A stretch of 64,000 nucleotides of DNA from Nitrobacteraceae bacterium AZCC 1564 (lineage in GTDB: Bacteria; Pseudomonadota; Alphaproteobacteria; Rhizobiales; Xanthobacteraceae), in NCBI GenBank assembly GCA_036924835.1, contig JBAGRR010000001.1, positions 1,674,001 to 1,738,000 of the forward strand, read 5' to 3'. The notes below the pieces were generated by a model. It made no database searches, was not told where the DNA came from, and saw only the letters and a program-made list of their open reading frames with translations. The position numbers were made by a program, and so were the translations under genes. Shown in pieces: positions 29,696 to 38,852 of this stretch; positions within the stretch are counted from its first letter, which is position 1; the number at the start of each line of letters is the position of its first letter.

Positions 29696-30104
29696 AGTCG
29701 GCCGGACGGCCGCTCCGGCAAGGATCGAAAGGTCGCCGGGGAGGAAAGTCCGGGCTCCATCGACATACGGTGCCGGATAACATCCGGCGGGGGCGACCCT
29801 AGGGAAAGTGCCACAGAGAATGAACCGCCCGGTCATCCGGGTAAGGGTGAAAAGGTGCGGTAAGAGCGCACCGCGTTTCCGGCAACGGAAGCGGCATGGC
29901 AAACCCCACCGGGAGCAAAACCGAATAGGGACGGCAGCGCGGAAAGTTCGCTTTCGGGCGATAACTCCGCAGAGCGATGTCAAGCTCGCTGTCCGGGTAG
30001 GTTGCTTGAGGCGCAGGGCGACTTGCGTCCCAGAGGAATGGCCGTCACGTCTGTCTGGTGCGAACCATTCAGGCCCTACAGAACCCGGCTTACAGGCTGG
30101 CTGA
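29696..30104 (+). ncRNA. rnpB: RNase P RNA component (bacterial type A)
   Basis: RNase P RNA is the catalytic RNA that matures tRNA 5' ends. The conserved core is plain: GAGGAAAGTCCGGGCTCC near 29740, ACAGAGAATGAACCGCC, GGGTAAGGGTGAAAAGGTG, GGTAAGAGCGCACCGC, CAAACCCCACCGGGAGCAA, CCGAATAGGGACGG and, near the 3' end, AGAACCCGGCTTACAGG. The ends were set by the P1 helix, where AGTCGGCC (29696-29703) pairs with GGCTGGCT (30095-30102). It lies alone between the YCII gene and a DMT transporter. Confidence 0.95.
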
Positions 30105-30146
30105 TACTGATAAACGCACGATCTCTTTTGGATCCTGCGATGACAA

Positions 30147-30179
30147 CGAGGGGTTCGGCGCAACACGCCGGACCCCTCG
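30147..30179 (+). terminator. Strong hairpin downstream of rnpB
   Basis: A 14-base stem with one mismatch (CGAGGGGTTCGGCG / CGCCGGACCCCTCG) and a 5-base loop lies 43 bases past the end of rnpB. It lacks a T tract on either strand, so it is not a canonical intrinsic terminator. It may end transcription or mark 3' processing of the RNase P precursor. Confidence 0.45.
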
Positions 30180-30274
30180 CCAGTTAAAGCAGCGCCCATC
30201 AGCTGCTGGTCATTGCTGCCATACGGCGATGGCTATCGGGCTTGCCGTGCAAAGCATGTACGTTCTTGCGGACC

Positions 30275-31174
30275 ATGACCTCGACGTCCACGCTCTCAAT
30301 CCCCTCCTCCCGGGAACCACTTGGCCTGCTGCTTGGCCTTATCGGCGTTGCCATCTTCGCTGGTACGCTGCCGGCCACACGCATCGCCGTCTCAGCGATC
30401 GACCCGCTCGCCCTCACAGCGTCGCGCACAGCGATCGCCGGACTGTGTTCGCTGGCATTGCTGATCGTACTGCGACGCCCCCTGCCGCCACGTCATCTCT
30501 GGCTCCAGCTTATCGTCACCATGATTTGCGTCGGCATGTCATTTCCATTTTTGATGGCAGTGGCCATGCAGAGCGTCGATGCCTCACACGGCGGCGTTGT
30601 TCTTGGAATCTTGCCTATCGCCACCGCATTCGTTGCCGTCCTCATCACGCATGAACGGCCGAAACCGCTGTTCTGGATTGCATCCATCATTGGTGCGGGC
30701 TTGGTCATCACCTTCGCCTTGCGTCAGGGAGGCGGGGTACTGTCTGTCGGCGACATCATGCTGTTTGTGGCCGTTGCTGCGGCCGCGATTGGGTACGCGT
30801 TTTCGGGGCGGTTGACGGCATCGATGCCGGGCTGGGAAGTCATCAGTTGGGTGCTGGTGATTGCACTACCGATTTCGCTGCCGGCCGCGGCGCTAACAAT
30901 GCCGGCGGATATCACAAGTGTCCCTCTCAAACCGTGGCTCGCGCTGCTTTACGTTGCACTCTTCTCGCAATGGATCGGCTTCTTCGCATGGAATGCCGGA
31001 ATGGCGATGGGTGGCATCGCACGCGTGTCGCAAACGCAGTTGCTGCAACCATTCTTCACATTCATACTGGCGGCGCTGTTCAACGGCGAAGAAATTACGC
31101 TGCAAATTCTGCTCTTTGCCGCGGCAGTGGTGATTACTGTTGCGATCAGTTCACGCGTTCGCGTCCGGCGGTAG
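30275..31174 (+). CDS. DMT family transporter (EamA domains)
   Basis: The protein of 299 residues (310 if started at 30242) has about ten hydrophobic helices arranged as two EamA repeats, as in the drug/metabolite exporter family. Examples are GLLLGLIGVAIFAGTLPATR at the start of repeat 1 and VGDIMLFVAVAAAAIGYAFS in repeat 2. The substrate cannot be inferred. The ATG at 30275 is favoured because the upstream 11 residues are polar and unconserved. It is a single gene; no regulator is adjacent. Confidence 0.85.
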   Translation: MTSTSTLSIPSSREPLGLLLGLIGVAIFAGTLPATRIAVSAIDPLALTASRTAIAGLCSLALLIVLRRPLPPRHLWLQLIVTMICVGMSFPFLMAVAMQSVDASHGGVVLGILPIATAFVAVLITHERPKPLFWIASIIGAGLVITFALRQGGGVLSVGDIMLFVAVAAAAIGYAFSGRLTASMPGWEVISWVLVIALPISLPAAALTMPADITSVPLKPWLALLYVALFSQWIGFFAWNAGMAMGGIARVSQTQLLQPFFTFILAALFNGEEITLQILLFAAAVVITVAISSRVRVRR

Positions 31175-31344
31175 CCTGCCGATACTGAAGGCATGGCACC
31201 AAGCTCGGAGATACTGAAAAGCGTATTTCCGGCTTCACATAAATCAGGCGAGGTGGTCGATGTGTCGACAGCGCCGAAATGCTTTTCGTTCCCAGCTGCC
31301 AGTCAATAGATGGCATTGGCTCGGTCGGATGTGAGACATCGACT

Positions 31345-32061
31345 TTAAGACAACGTCGCCAGCTCTTCGTCGCAGGTCAGCAGTAGGCGTTCGACCAAAT
31401 GATCAACGGCTTCTTCCGCCGCCGTGATCGAGGCATCCAGACGTTCGTCGGCGAACTCGTCATATTCGATCGCGACGGTATCGCTGTGGCGAAGCCCGAT
31501 ATAGGCCAGCGGAACCTTCAAACCCGCTTCGACGAGATTCATCGCGGCAAGCCGACCGCCTTCGTCATAGCCATAGTCGCCTCGCGCCGTCAGGATGACC
31601 AAGCGCTTGCCCGGCGAAAGCATCGGCCAATAGGGTTCGCCCGAACGCGTCCTGTCGAAGCCGAAGGTCATGCCGACGCGCACGATGTTGTCCACCCACG
31701 CCTTGAGTTGCGCCGGCACCCCGAAATTATACATCGGCGCGCCGATGACGATGAGATCGGCCGCGATCACTTCGGCCGCCAGTTGATCACTTTCTGCCAG
31801 TACGCCCTTTTGCGTCTCGTGGCGCCGTTGCGGCGGGCAGAAGGCGGCTGCGATCCATTCCCCGCTGACCGGCTTGGGCGGCTTGCTCCCCACGTCCCGG
31901 TAGGAGACGACGTCCATTGGGTGGGCCTCCTGCCAGCGGTCGATGAAACGTCGGCTCAGGCGCCGCGTATGCGAACCATGCCGGTCGCGGCCCGATACGC
32001 CTGATCGGGCACTGGCGTCGATATGGAGAAGGCGACGAGGGCGGGATTCAGCAGGAAACAT
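31345..32061 (-). CDS. FMN-dependent NADH:azo/quinone oxidoreductase (AzoR-like)
   Basis: The 238-residue protein has the flavodoxin-like fold of AzoR: LLHIDASARSGVSGRDRHGS at the start (phosphate loop for FMN), IVIGAPMYNFGVPAQLKAWV (FMN-binding loop), and LTARGDYGYDEGG. Such enzymes reduce quinones and azo compounds with NADH. The start at 32061 (MFPAESRPRRLLHID) fits the family; the ATG at 32157 adds an unrelated extension. It is divergent from a LysR gene 127 bases away, which probably regulates it. Confidence 0.87.
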   Translation of the reverse strand: MFPAESRPRRLLHIDASARSGVSGRDRHGSHTRRLSRRFIDRWQEAHPMDVVSYRDVGSKPPKPVSGEWIAAAFCPPQRRHETQKGVLAESDQLAAEVIAADLIVIGAPMYNFGVPAQLKAWVDNIVRVGMTFGFDRTRSGEPYWPMLSPGKRLVILTARGDYGYDEGGRLAAMNLVEAGLKVPLAYIGLRHSDTVAIEYDEFADERLDASITAAEEAVDHLVERLLLTCDEELATLS

Positions 32062-32187
32062 GACGGAATCCAATTCATCTGTTATTGTCTTTCTGATTGG
32101 ACTTTTATCTTTGGAAAAGGCGCGTGACGAACGCGAATCGCTCACCTGATAGCTCAATTTACCTCACCTATATCGCGCCATCGGCGA

Positions 32188-33060
32188 TTGCCGCCGCTTG
32201 CCGCCCTGCGCGCATTCGAGGCCGCCGCCCGACATCTCAGCTTCCGCAAGGCCGCCGAAGAGCTAGCGGTGACGCCCACAGCCGTCAGCCATCAGATACG
32301 CCTTCTAGAAGCGACGTTAGGAATGGCTCTGTTCGTCCGACATGTTCGGCGTGTCGCACTGACCGAGGCTGGTAAACGACTCTATCCGGCGTTACGCGAC
32401 GGCTTCGATGCCTTTGAGCTAGCGATTGCGGATCTATCGCCACAGAGCCGGCGCAAGGCGGTGACGCTGACGGCAACGACCTTCTTTACGGCGCGCCGCC
32501 TGCTTCCGGCTCTGGGCGTATTCCGGTCGAACCATTCCGGGTTCGACTTGCGCCTTCATGCCTCCGACGAGTTGGTTGACCTCCATGCCGGACTAGCAGA
32601 TATCGCAGTTCGTTACGGAGAGGGCCCCTTTGATGGGCTGATAGCGGAGCCGCTTCTGTCCGAACGGTTCGGGATTCTCTGCAGCCCGCATCTCAATGTC
32701 GTCAACCCGGACGATTTAAAACGTGCCACCCTGCTTCACTCCGAATGGAAGCGACCGGACATGGCGCCTGACTGGCATCGGTGGGTGCGATTGGCCGGGA
32801 TGACCGATCTGGCTTTCGACGAAGGACCCCGCTTTACTGAAGATGGACACGCGCTTCAGGCCGCGATTGCCGGACACGGCGTCGTCATTGCCAGCCTTGT
32901 GCTCGCTAAGCCAGAGATCGAAGCTGGCCTGCTTGTTCACCCCTTTGGGCCGGTCATCCAAGGCAAGACCTATCACGTTGTCACCACACCGGAGAATATT
33001 GCCTGTGCCGACGTGCGGGCGGTGCGCGAATGGTTGAAGGAAACCTTTGCAACGACATGA
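32188..33060 (+). CDS. LysR family regulator, GcvA-like
   Basis: The 290-residue regulator begins PPLAALRAFEAAARHLSFRK, with the GcvA-type helix-turn-helix ELAVTPTAVSHQIRLLEATL, and ends in a LysR substrate-binding domain. No ATG or GTG precedes the conserved start, so TTG at 32188 is the likely initiation codon. It is divergent from the azoreductase gene, its likely target. It ends before a bidirectional terminator shared with the convergent ABC transporter. Confidence 0.88.
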   Translation: MPPLAALRAFEAAARHLSFRKAAEELAVTPTAVSHQIRLLEATLGMALFVRHVRRVALTEAGKRLYPALRDGFDAFELAIADLSPQSRRKAVTLTATTFFTARRLLPALGVFRSNHSGFDLRLHASDELVDLHAGLADIAVRYGEGPFDGLIAEPLLSERFGILCSPHLNVVNPDDLKRATLLHSEWKRPDMAPDWHRWVRLAGMTDLAFDEGPRFTEDGHALQAAIAGHGVVIASLVLAKPEIEAGLLVHPFGPVIQGKTYHVVTTPENIACADVRAVREWLKETFATT

Positions 33061-33120
33061 AGCGGCTCGCCGGAATCCGATGCCGTCGCCAATCGCGGCG
33101 AGCGTAGGCCCGAGCACAAA

Positions 33121-33147
33121 AACGGGTGCGTCGACGACGCACCCGTT
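33121..33147. terminator. Bidirectional terminator
   Basis: A perfect 13-base stem (AACGGGTGCGTCG / CGACGCACCCGTT) around one central base lies between the convergent LysR and ABC transporter genes. It has TTTT downstream on the plus strand and TTTTTG on the minus strand, so it can stop both transcripts. Confidence 0.85.
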
Positions 33148-33167
33148 AGCTTTTGGACGGCTTCACA

Positions 33168-34964
33168 CTATTCCGCCGCAAGCATCCGATCGAGGTCGAG
33201 CACTTGCCGCTCGAACAACGCGCGGTAGATGCCGCCAGGACGCTGGGCAAGCGTCGCATGCGTGCCTTCCTCGACGATCCGCCCACGATCGAAGACCAGA
33301 ATTCGATCAAGGCTCCGCACTGTCGACAGCCGATGCGCGATCACGATCGCAGTACGGCCCTGGATCAGGCGATCCATCGCTTCCTGGACCAGCGCCTCCG
33401 ATTCCGAGTCGAGGCTCGATGTGGCCTCATCCAGAATCAGGATCGGCGCATCCGCAAGAAAGGCCCTTGCTAGCGCGACGCGCTGGCGCTCGCCACCCGA
33501 CAGCTTTACACCGCGCTCGCCGACGAGCGTTTCGTAACGCTTAGGCAGACGCGTGATGAAGTCATGCGCGTTGGCCAGACGCGCAGCCTCCTCGATTTGC
33601 GCCAGACTTGCGCCAGGACGTCCATAGGCAATGTTCTCGGCCAGCGACCGGTGAAACAGGATCGGCTCCTGCTGCACGATGGCAATCTGACTGCGCAGCG
33701 ATTCCTGCGTCGCCTTCGCGACATCATGACCATCGATCAGGATACGGCCGCCGGTCGCATCATACAGACGCTGAACGAGCTTGACGAAGGTGGTTTTGCC
33801 CGAGCCAGAGCGTCCCACCAGGCCGACCCGCTCACCTGGCTTAATGTTGACCGACAGCCGGTCATAGAGTGGCGTGTCGTGTCCACGATAACAAAACGTG
33901 ACATTGTCGAACATGATGTTGCCGCCTGCCACCTTGATGGGCATAGCGTCCGGTGCATCAGCGATACCGATCGCCTCATCATGGATGTTAACGAGCTCCT
34001 CCATGTCGTTGACCGAACGCTGCAGATGGTTGATGTGCATGCCGATATCCGCGAGATAGCCGTGGATAACGAAATAGCTGGTCAACACATAGGCAACATC
34101 GCCGGCCGACGCGCGCCCCGCCGTCCAGAGCAGCAGTGCACCGCCGATGACTGTCACACGCACGCCAAGAAGCACAGCAAGCTGCGCTGTCCCCACATAG
34201 TTGTAACGAAACCATGTGCGGTTGGCGCGACGCCGCCACTTGCCGAGGACGCCGGCGAGCCGTTCGTCTTCCCGCACTTCAGCCCCGAAAGACTTGACCA
34301 CCGCATTGCAGGTCAGTGCATCTGCAAGCGTGGCACCCACCTTGGTATCCCAGGCATTTGAGAGACGTCCCGCCGGCGCGATGTAGCGCGTCGTCAATAG
34401 CGCGGTCATGATGATATAGAGCACCGAACCGATGGCGATTGCGGCGCCGAGGACAGGCCAGTACCAGGCGAGAAGCAGCGTCGATCCCAGCAACACGACA
34501 AAAGACGGCAACAACGCCATCAATAACGTGTCGTTGAGCAGATCAAGCGCCCACATGCCGCGCGTGATCTTACGCACGGTGGAGCCTGCGAAGGTGTTGG
34601 CGTGCCAATCGGTCGAAAAACGCTGAACGCGCAGGAATGCGTTCCGCGCTACATCCGACATGATGCGCAGCGTGAACGGTACGATGGCCTGCAGGCCGAT
34701 GAAGTGCAGCAGCATCGAGGCAAGGCCCAATGCGACGATAACGCCGAACGCGATCATCGCGCCATGCTGTGCAGCCGCCATGTCGGTCGCGCCAAGCGTA
34801 ATGGCATCGACCAAACGGCCCGCAAACAAAGGCATGAAAACGTCGGCCACCGTTGCACCGGCTAGGCCGATGCAAACGATTGATCCGCGCAATGGCTGGT
34901 GACGCCAGTGCTGAAACACGAATGGGAGCACCGCGCGAATGGCGGGCTTATTTCTATAAGTCAT
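33168..34964 (-). CDS. ABC transporter, fused permease/ATPase (exporter type)
   Basis: The 598-residue half-transporter (610 if started at 35000) has an N-terminal six-helix membrane domain of ABC exporter type and a C-terminal nucleotide-binding domain. That domain has Walker A GRSGSGKTTFVK, signature LSGGERQRVALARA, Walker B PILILDEATSSLDSESE and the H-loop IVIAHRLSTV. It would act as a homodimer in the inner membrane, exporting a lipid, peptide or drug; the substrate cannot be told. The start at 34964 (MTYRNKPAIRAVLPF) is favoured. It stands alone. Confidence 0.9.
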   Translation of the reverse strand: MTYRNKPAIRAVLPFVFQHWRHQPLRGSIVCIGLAGATVADVFMPLFAGRLVDAITLGATDMAAAQHGAMIAFGVIVALGLASMLLHFIGLQAIVPFTLRIMSDVARNAFLRVQRFSTDWHANTFAGSTVRKITRGMWALDLLNDTLLMALLPSFVVLLGSTLLLAWYWPVLGAAIAIGSVLYIIMTALLTTRYIAPAGRLSNAWDTKVGATLADALTCNAVVKSFGAEVREDERLAGVLGKWRRRANRTWFRYNYVGTAQLAVLLGVRVTVIGGALLLWTAGRASAGDVAYVLTSYFVIHGYLADIGMHINHLQRSVNDMEELVNIHDEAIGIADAPDAMPIKVAGGNIMFDNVTFCYRGHDTPLYDRLSVNIKPGERVGLVGRSGSGKTTFVKLVQRLYDATGGRILIDGHDVAKATQESLRSQIAIVQQEPILFHRSLAENIAYGRPGASLAQIEEAARLANAHDFITRLPKRYETLVGERGVKLSGGERQRVALARAFLADAPILILDEATSSLDSESEALVQEAMDRLIQGRTAIVIAHRLSTVRSLDRILVFDRGRIVEEGTHATLAQRPGGIYRALFERQVLDLDRMLAAE

Positions 34965-35374
34965 CGTTTTTTCCGGGCCGACGGCGTCGCCCGGCTCCAT
35001 GTCGATCGACGAAGCGCCGGCATCGCCATGCGCTGATGTCGTGAATAAGTTTCTCGGTGTGGAAATAAACAGGGATGCGGCGCGACAGCCCGATCCAGAT
35101 CAGCTTCGTCCAGCTTGAATTCGTGTGATTATGCTTGCGAATGAACGGCGAAAACGAACGCCACAAAACTAGGCAAGAAAATCACCCAACGGTGCGGGAG
35201 CGGCTGAAGATACGCGGGGTCGCGATCAACGCATTTTTGCAATCCATGCGAACCCTCCCGCGTTACAAGACAATGCAGATCGCACCGCGCGATCTGCTGA
35301 TCACTTTTTATGCAATAATTGCGGCAAATGTTTAGCCGCGAAGTTAATATGCGCATGACGCGGCAAGCCGCATA
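34965..35374. other. Intergenic region upstream of the ABC transporter
   Basis: This stretch of about 410 bases has no supported gene. Short minus-strand open frames include one ending in a hydrophobic run (WVIFLPSFVAFVFAVHS), but it lacks a convincing start or ribosome site. The region should contain the ABC transporter promoter. Confidence 0.4.
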
Positions 35375-35782
35375 TCAGTCACTCTCACATTGCTGATTTT
35401 TCACAACGTAAGGTGCGAGCACGCCAGCGAACGGCCGGAATTGCGTAACAACCTTGTCCCCAATAACCAATTCATTGTCGCCATGCGCCATCATGCGAAA
35501 ACCTTCTTTCATATCAACGAGAACAATGGCGTAAGGCACATGCGATTTCGCCTCCGGCGTCGCCGCCCGACACACAATGGTCGTGGCAAAGACATCTCCG
35601 TTGCCGCTCGCGCATCTCGTTTGCGGGCCCTGCGCTCCACAAGATGGACAAAACGCTCGCCGAAAATACCACACGTGATGGCACGCGGCACATGATTGAT
35701 AGAGAACGGCCTCAGTCCCTTCGGTCCAATCAGTAGGTGCTGCTGCTTCAGTCATCGCGGTTACGGCGGTTACATCAGTCAT
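35375..35782 (-). CDS. DUF35 Zn-ribbon/OB-fold protein
   Basis: The 135-residue protein has the rubredoxin-like zinc ribbon (CAACHHVWYFRRAFCPSCG, four cysteines) at about residues 30-50, followed by an OB-fold (TTIVCRAATPEAKSHVPYAI, VVTQFRPFAGVLAPYV). DUF35 proteins work as partners of thiolase-like enzymes. Here the stop of the upstream thiolase-like gene (35782) abuts its start, so the two are cotranscribed and probably form one complex. Confidence 0.87.
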   Translation of the reverse strand: MTDVTAVTAMTEAAAPTDWTEGTEAVLYQSCAACHHVWYFRRAFCPSCGAQGPQTRCASGNGDVFATTIVCRAATPEAKSHVPYAIVLVDMKEGFRMMAHGDNELVIGDKVVTQFRPFAGVLAPYVVKNQQCESD

Positions 35783-36915
35783 TACGCCCGCTCCAGAAAC
35801 ATGCTGACATGAGATGACATCACTCCGCCATCCCCGTGCAGCAACGCGACAGACGCGTCACGCACCTGACGCGGTCCGGCACGCTCCGTCATCTGCAGAT
35901 GCGTTTCAACGACGTGAGCCATCGCCCCCCCGCAACCGCAATGGCCATAGCTCAGGAGTCCGCCGTGGGTGTTAAGCGGCAGCACCCCGCCAATGCCGAA
36001 ATCACCATTGCGCGCGCGTGAGGCAGCCTCGCCTCGGCCGGCAAGCCCGATCTCTTCCAGCAAAATAGTCAACGTGATGGTGAAACTGTCGTAGATCGCG
36101 GCGTATTTGACATCGCCGATCGCCATCCCGGACTTCGCGCGGGCGCGTTCGACAGCCACCGCTGCGCCAAACTCGGTGAGCGTAAGGGCTGCACTCACAT
36201 GCTGATGCATGTGCGCCTGCCCGCATCCGATAATCCTCACACGGCGTGCATTGGTGGAATCGCGACTGACAACGAGCGCGGCGCCGCCGTCCGAGACCGG
36301 ACAGCAGTCGAGCAGCTTGAGCGGCGTCGATATCTCACGCGACGCCATTACATCCTCGACAGTGATCGGGTCGTGGAATTGCGCTCCGGGATGGGCGATC
36401 GCATGATTGCGCATCAGCACGGCGAATTCAGCAAGATCCTCTGGCCGCAGACCGTATTCATGCATATAGCGCGAGGCAATCAGTCCGTAATAGGCCGGAA
36501 TCGTCGGCCCGAGCGGCACTTCAAACTGCGGGTGCCCCACCTGCGCCAGCGCCTGCATCGCGGAGTCGCGGGTCTGGCCGGTCAGGCGGTTCTCCCCTGC
36601 CACCACCAGGATGTTATTAGCTACGCCTGCATCGACCAGTTCGTGCGCCAGCATCACCATTGCGAGCCCGGTCGCCCCACCGACTTGAATGGCATGAGCG
36701 TAAGCCGGCTGAACCCCTAAGTGTTCGGCGAACACCGTCGCCAGCATCAGATGCGGCATTGTGGTCGAATAACCACACAACAGTCCATCGATGTCTTTTC
36801 GCCTCAGCTCGGCGTCGGAGAGCGCACTTTCGGCGGCCATGCTCATCAGATCGATTGTCGAGCGGCCCTCGTGACGCCCAAACGGCGTCAGCCCGACGCC
36901 AGTGATGAAACTCAT
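35782..36915 (-). CDS. Thiolase-like protein (SCP-x/Ltp2 type)
   Basis: The protein of 377 residues belongs to the SCP-x thiolase/lipid-transfer group (MSFITGVGLTPFGRHEGRST; C-terminal THGGLLSYGHCGCGGAMAH). The position where true thiolases have the acyl-accepting cysteine reads QVGGATGLAM, with valine (about residue 78). This resembles the Ltp2 retro-aldolases of steroid side-chain degradation, which also need a DUF35 partner, and one is encoded directly downstream. A role in lyase chemistry on acyl-CoA is therefore more likely than thiolysis, but the substrate is unknown. The start at 36915 is chosen over 36927. Confidence 0.82.
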   Translation of the reverse strand: MSFITGVGLTPFGRHEGRSTIDLMSMAAESALSDAELRRKDIDGLLCGYSTTMPHLMLATVFAEHLGVQPAYAHAIQVGGATGLAMVMLAHELVDAGVANNILVVAGENRLTGQTRDSAMQALAQVGHPQFEVPLGPTIPAYYGLIASRYMHEYGLRPEDLAEFAVLMRNHAIAHPGAQFHDPITVEDVMASREISTPLKLLDCCPVSDGGAALVVSRDSTNARRVRIIGCGQAHMHQHVSAALTLTEFGAAVAVERARAKSGMAIGDVKYAAIYDSFTITLTILLEEIGLAGRGEAASRARNGDFGIGGVLPLNTHGGLLSYGHCGCGGAMAHVVETHLQMTERAGPRQVRDASVALLHGDGGVMSSHVSMFLERA

Positions 36916-37054
36916 CGCCTCTCCCATTTATTGTGGGCGCGTTATTTCCGCGCTTCGCAAGTCAGCCATCGTTCAAGCATGAACAATCGATGCAGACAAT
37001 ACGATCTGCTTGTTGAGGCAGGAGGTCAATTCAGGGACGCGTGAGGGTTACACA

Positions 37055-37220
37055 CTAGTGTCCCGATTCCGAAGTTCGCACAGGCTCGCGGCTTGCTCGG
37101 ATGCGAACTTCGGCATCAAAGAGACACTAGCAAGTCTATGATTCTAGTGTGGTTCAGGTTCAGAAGTTCGCTGGAAGCACTCGCAGGAAAATCGAGCAAA
37201 CTTCTGAACCACCACACTAG
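37055..37220 (+). repeat. CTAG-bounded two-hairpin repeat, copy D
   Basis: Copy D lies between the thiolase-like gene and the end of emrB, 10 bases from the emrB stop. Hairpin 1 (37055-37130) pairs CTAGTGTC with GACACTAG and GAAGTTCGCA with TGCGAACTTC, with the AAA bulge on the 3' arm. The spacer is CAAGTCTATGATT. Hairpin 2 (37144-37220) pairs CTAGTGTGGT with ACCACACTAG and GGTTCAGAAGTT with AACTTCTGAACC, with a TCA bulge on the 5' arm. It belongs to the AGTTCGC-core subfamily with copies E and G. Confidence 0.9.
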
Positions 37221-37230
37221 TGCTGAAGGC

Positions 37231-38821
37231 TCAATGCGCGTCAGGCGGCGGCCCGGCCATGTTCGGCTTGTTGACAAAGATCACCAATGCCGTGAGACCG
37301 AGATAGAAGACGGTCAGCACAAAGAACGCATCCCCGAAGCTCATCACCACGGCCTGACGATGGACAATCTGGGAGAGCTGCTTCAGAGCCATCATCGATG
37401 CATTGCCGGCGCCCTGGAATTTCTGCGTCAGCATATTGAGAAGTTCGGTCGCGGTCGCGTTTCCCCCAGTACACCTTCTCCTGCAGGCGAACGATGTGCA
37501 GGTCCGTCCGAGTATCAAGCACTGTGTTGATGATCGCTAACCCGACGGCACCACCGAGGTTACGCGTGAGGTTGAACAATCCCGATGCGTTCTTCATGCG
37601 TGACGGCGGCAAGGTGCCCAACGCGATATTGTTGACGGGGATCATCGCCATCATGATGCCGACACCACGCAGGATCTGCGGGATCAGCAATTCATAGAAA
37701 TCGAAGTCGCGCGTGATCCAGGTCATCTGCCACGATCCTATGGCGAAGATAATCAACCCGGCCGCGATCATGTAGCGCAGATCGACCTTGGTCATCAGTC
37801 GTCCGACGAACGGCGCTGTGAGGAACATCGCTGCGCCCGAGACGAACATGGTCTCACCGATCATCACCGCGCTGTAACCGCGCACTTCGGCAAGATAGCG
37901 CGGATAGATATAGGTCAGGCCATACAGGCCGATGCCCACGCAGAAAGAGAAGATGCTGCCGATCGCGAAGTTCTTGTCCGTGAATGCGCGAATATCGACA
38001 ATCGGCTCTTCCGCGGTGAGAACGCGATAAAAGAAGCCGATCGCCGAGACAGCGCAAACGATACCGAGCACGAATACCGAGGTGTCGTCAAACCAATCGT
38101 ATTGCGGTCCTTCCTCAAGAACGTATTCCAGTGCGCCGAGGAACCCGGCCATCGATATCAGTCCCCACCAATCAAACCGCTCAAGCAGCGCGAAGTTCGG
38201 CTTGTCGAAATCAACCAGGGCAAGCACGCCGATGGTGATGCCGATGCCCGGCAGTACATTGATGAAGAACAGCCAATGCCACGACATCGCATCGGTGATG
38301 ATGCCGCCGACGGTTGGGCCGATGGTCGGCGCCAAGGTCGCAACCAAACCAATGATCGGCGTGACCAGCGGCATCTTGCTACGCGGAAAGACGGTATAGG
38401 CGGACGCAAACACCGTGGGGATCATGCCGGCGCCGAGAAAGCCCTGAATGGCGCGCCACAGGATCATCTGCTCGATGGTCGAGGTAAGTCCGCACATGAA
38501 GCTCGCGCCGGTAAATCCGGCGGCGGAAATAGCAAACAGCAACCGCGTGCCAAATGCGCGTGACAAAAATCCCGACAACGGGATCGCGATCACTTCCGCG
38601 ATCAGATAAGCGGTTTGCACCCACGAGACTTCACTCGAGCTTGCCGACAAACCAGCCTGAATGTCGGAGAGGGACGCCGAGACGATCTGGATGTCCAGAA
38701 TCGACATGAACATCCCGAACACCATGATCAGGAACGCGAACAGACGCTGCGAGCTCACCGTCTCCGGCGGACCTGCAGTGCCCAGGCCACCGGCATTCGG
38801 CGATGCTGCACCAGCGGACAT
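37231..38821 (-). CDS. emrB: EmrB/QacA-type MFS multidrug exporter (one-base frameshift)
   Basis: EmrB is the 14-helix inner-membrane exporter of a tripartite pump with EmrA and an outer-membrane channel. The sequence has the DHA2 features MVFGMFMSILDIQIVSASLS, WVQTAYLIAEVIAIPLSGFL and RAIQGFLGAGMIPTVFA. The frame breaks near 37460-37467: the coding strand reads TGGGGGAAACGC, and one base fewer gives the expected continuation YWGNATATELL through to NKPNMAGPPPDAH. The last 75-80 residues, including the final helix, are in the second frame. The error is in a G5A3 run, so a sequencing error is likely; if real, the product would lack helix 14. Confidence 0.88.
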
Positions 38822-38852
38822 CGAACGTTCCTAAATCGCGAGAGTCGGATAG

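Noticed and set aside
35129..35356. Small minus-strand frame with a hydrophobic C-terminus
   Set aside because: It has no ribosome site or family resemblance, and the N-terminal part looks non-coding.
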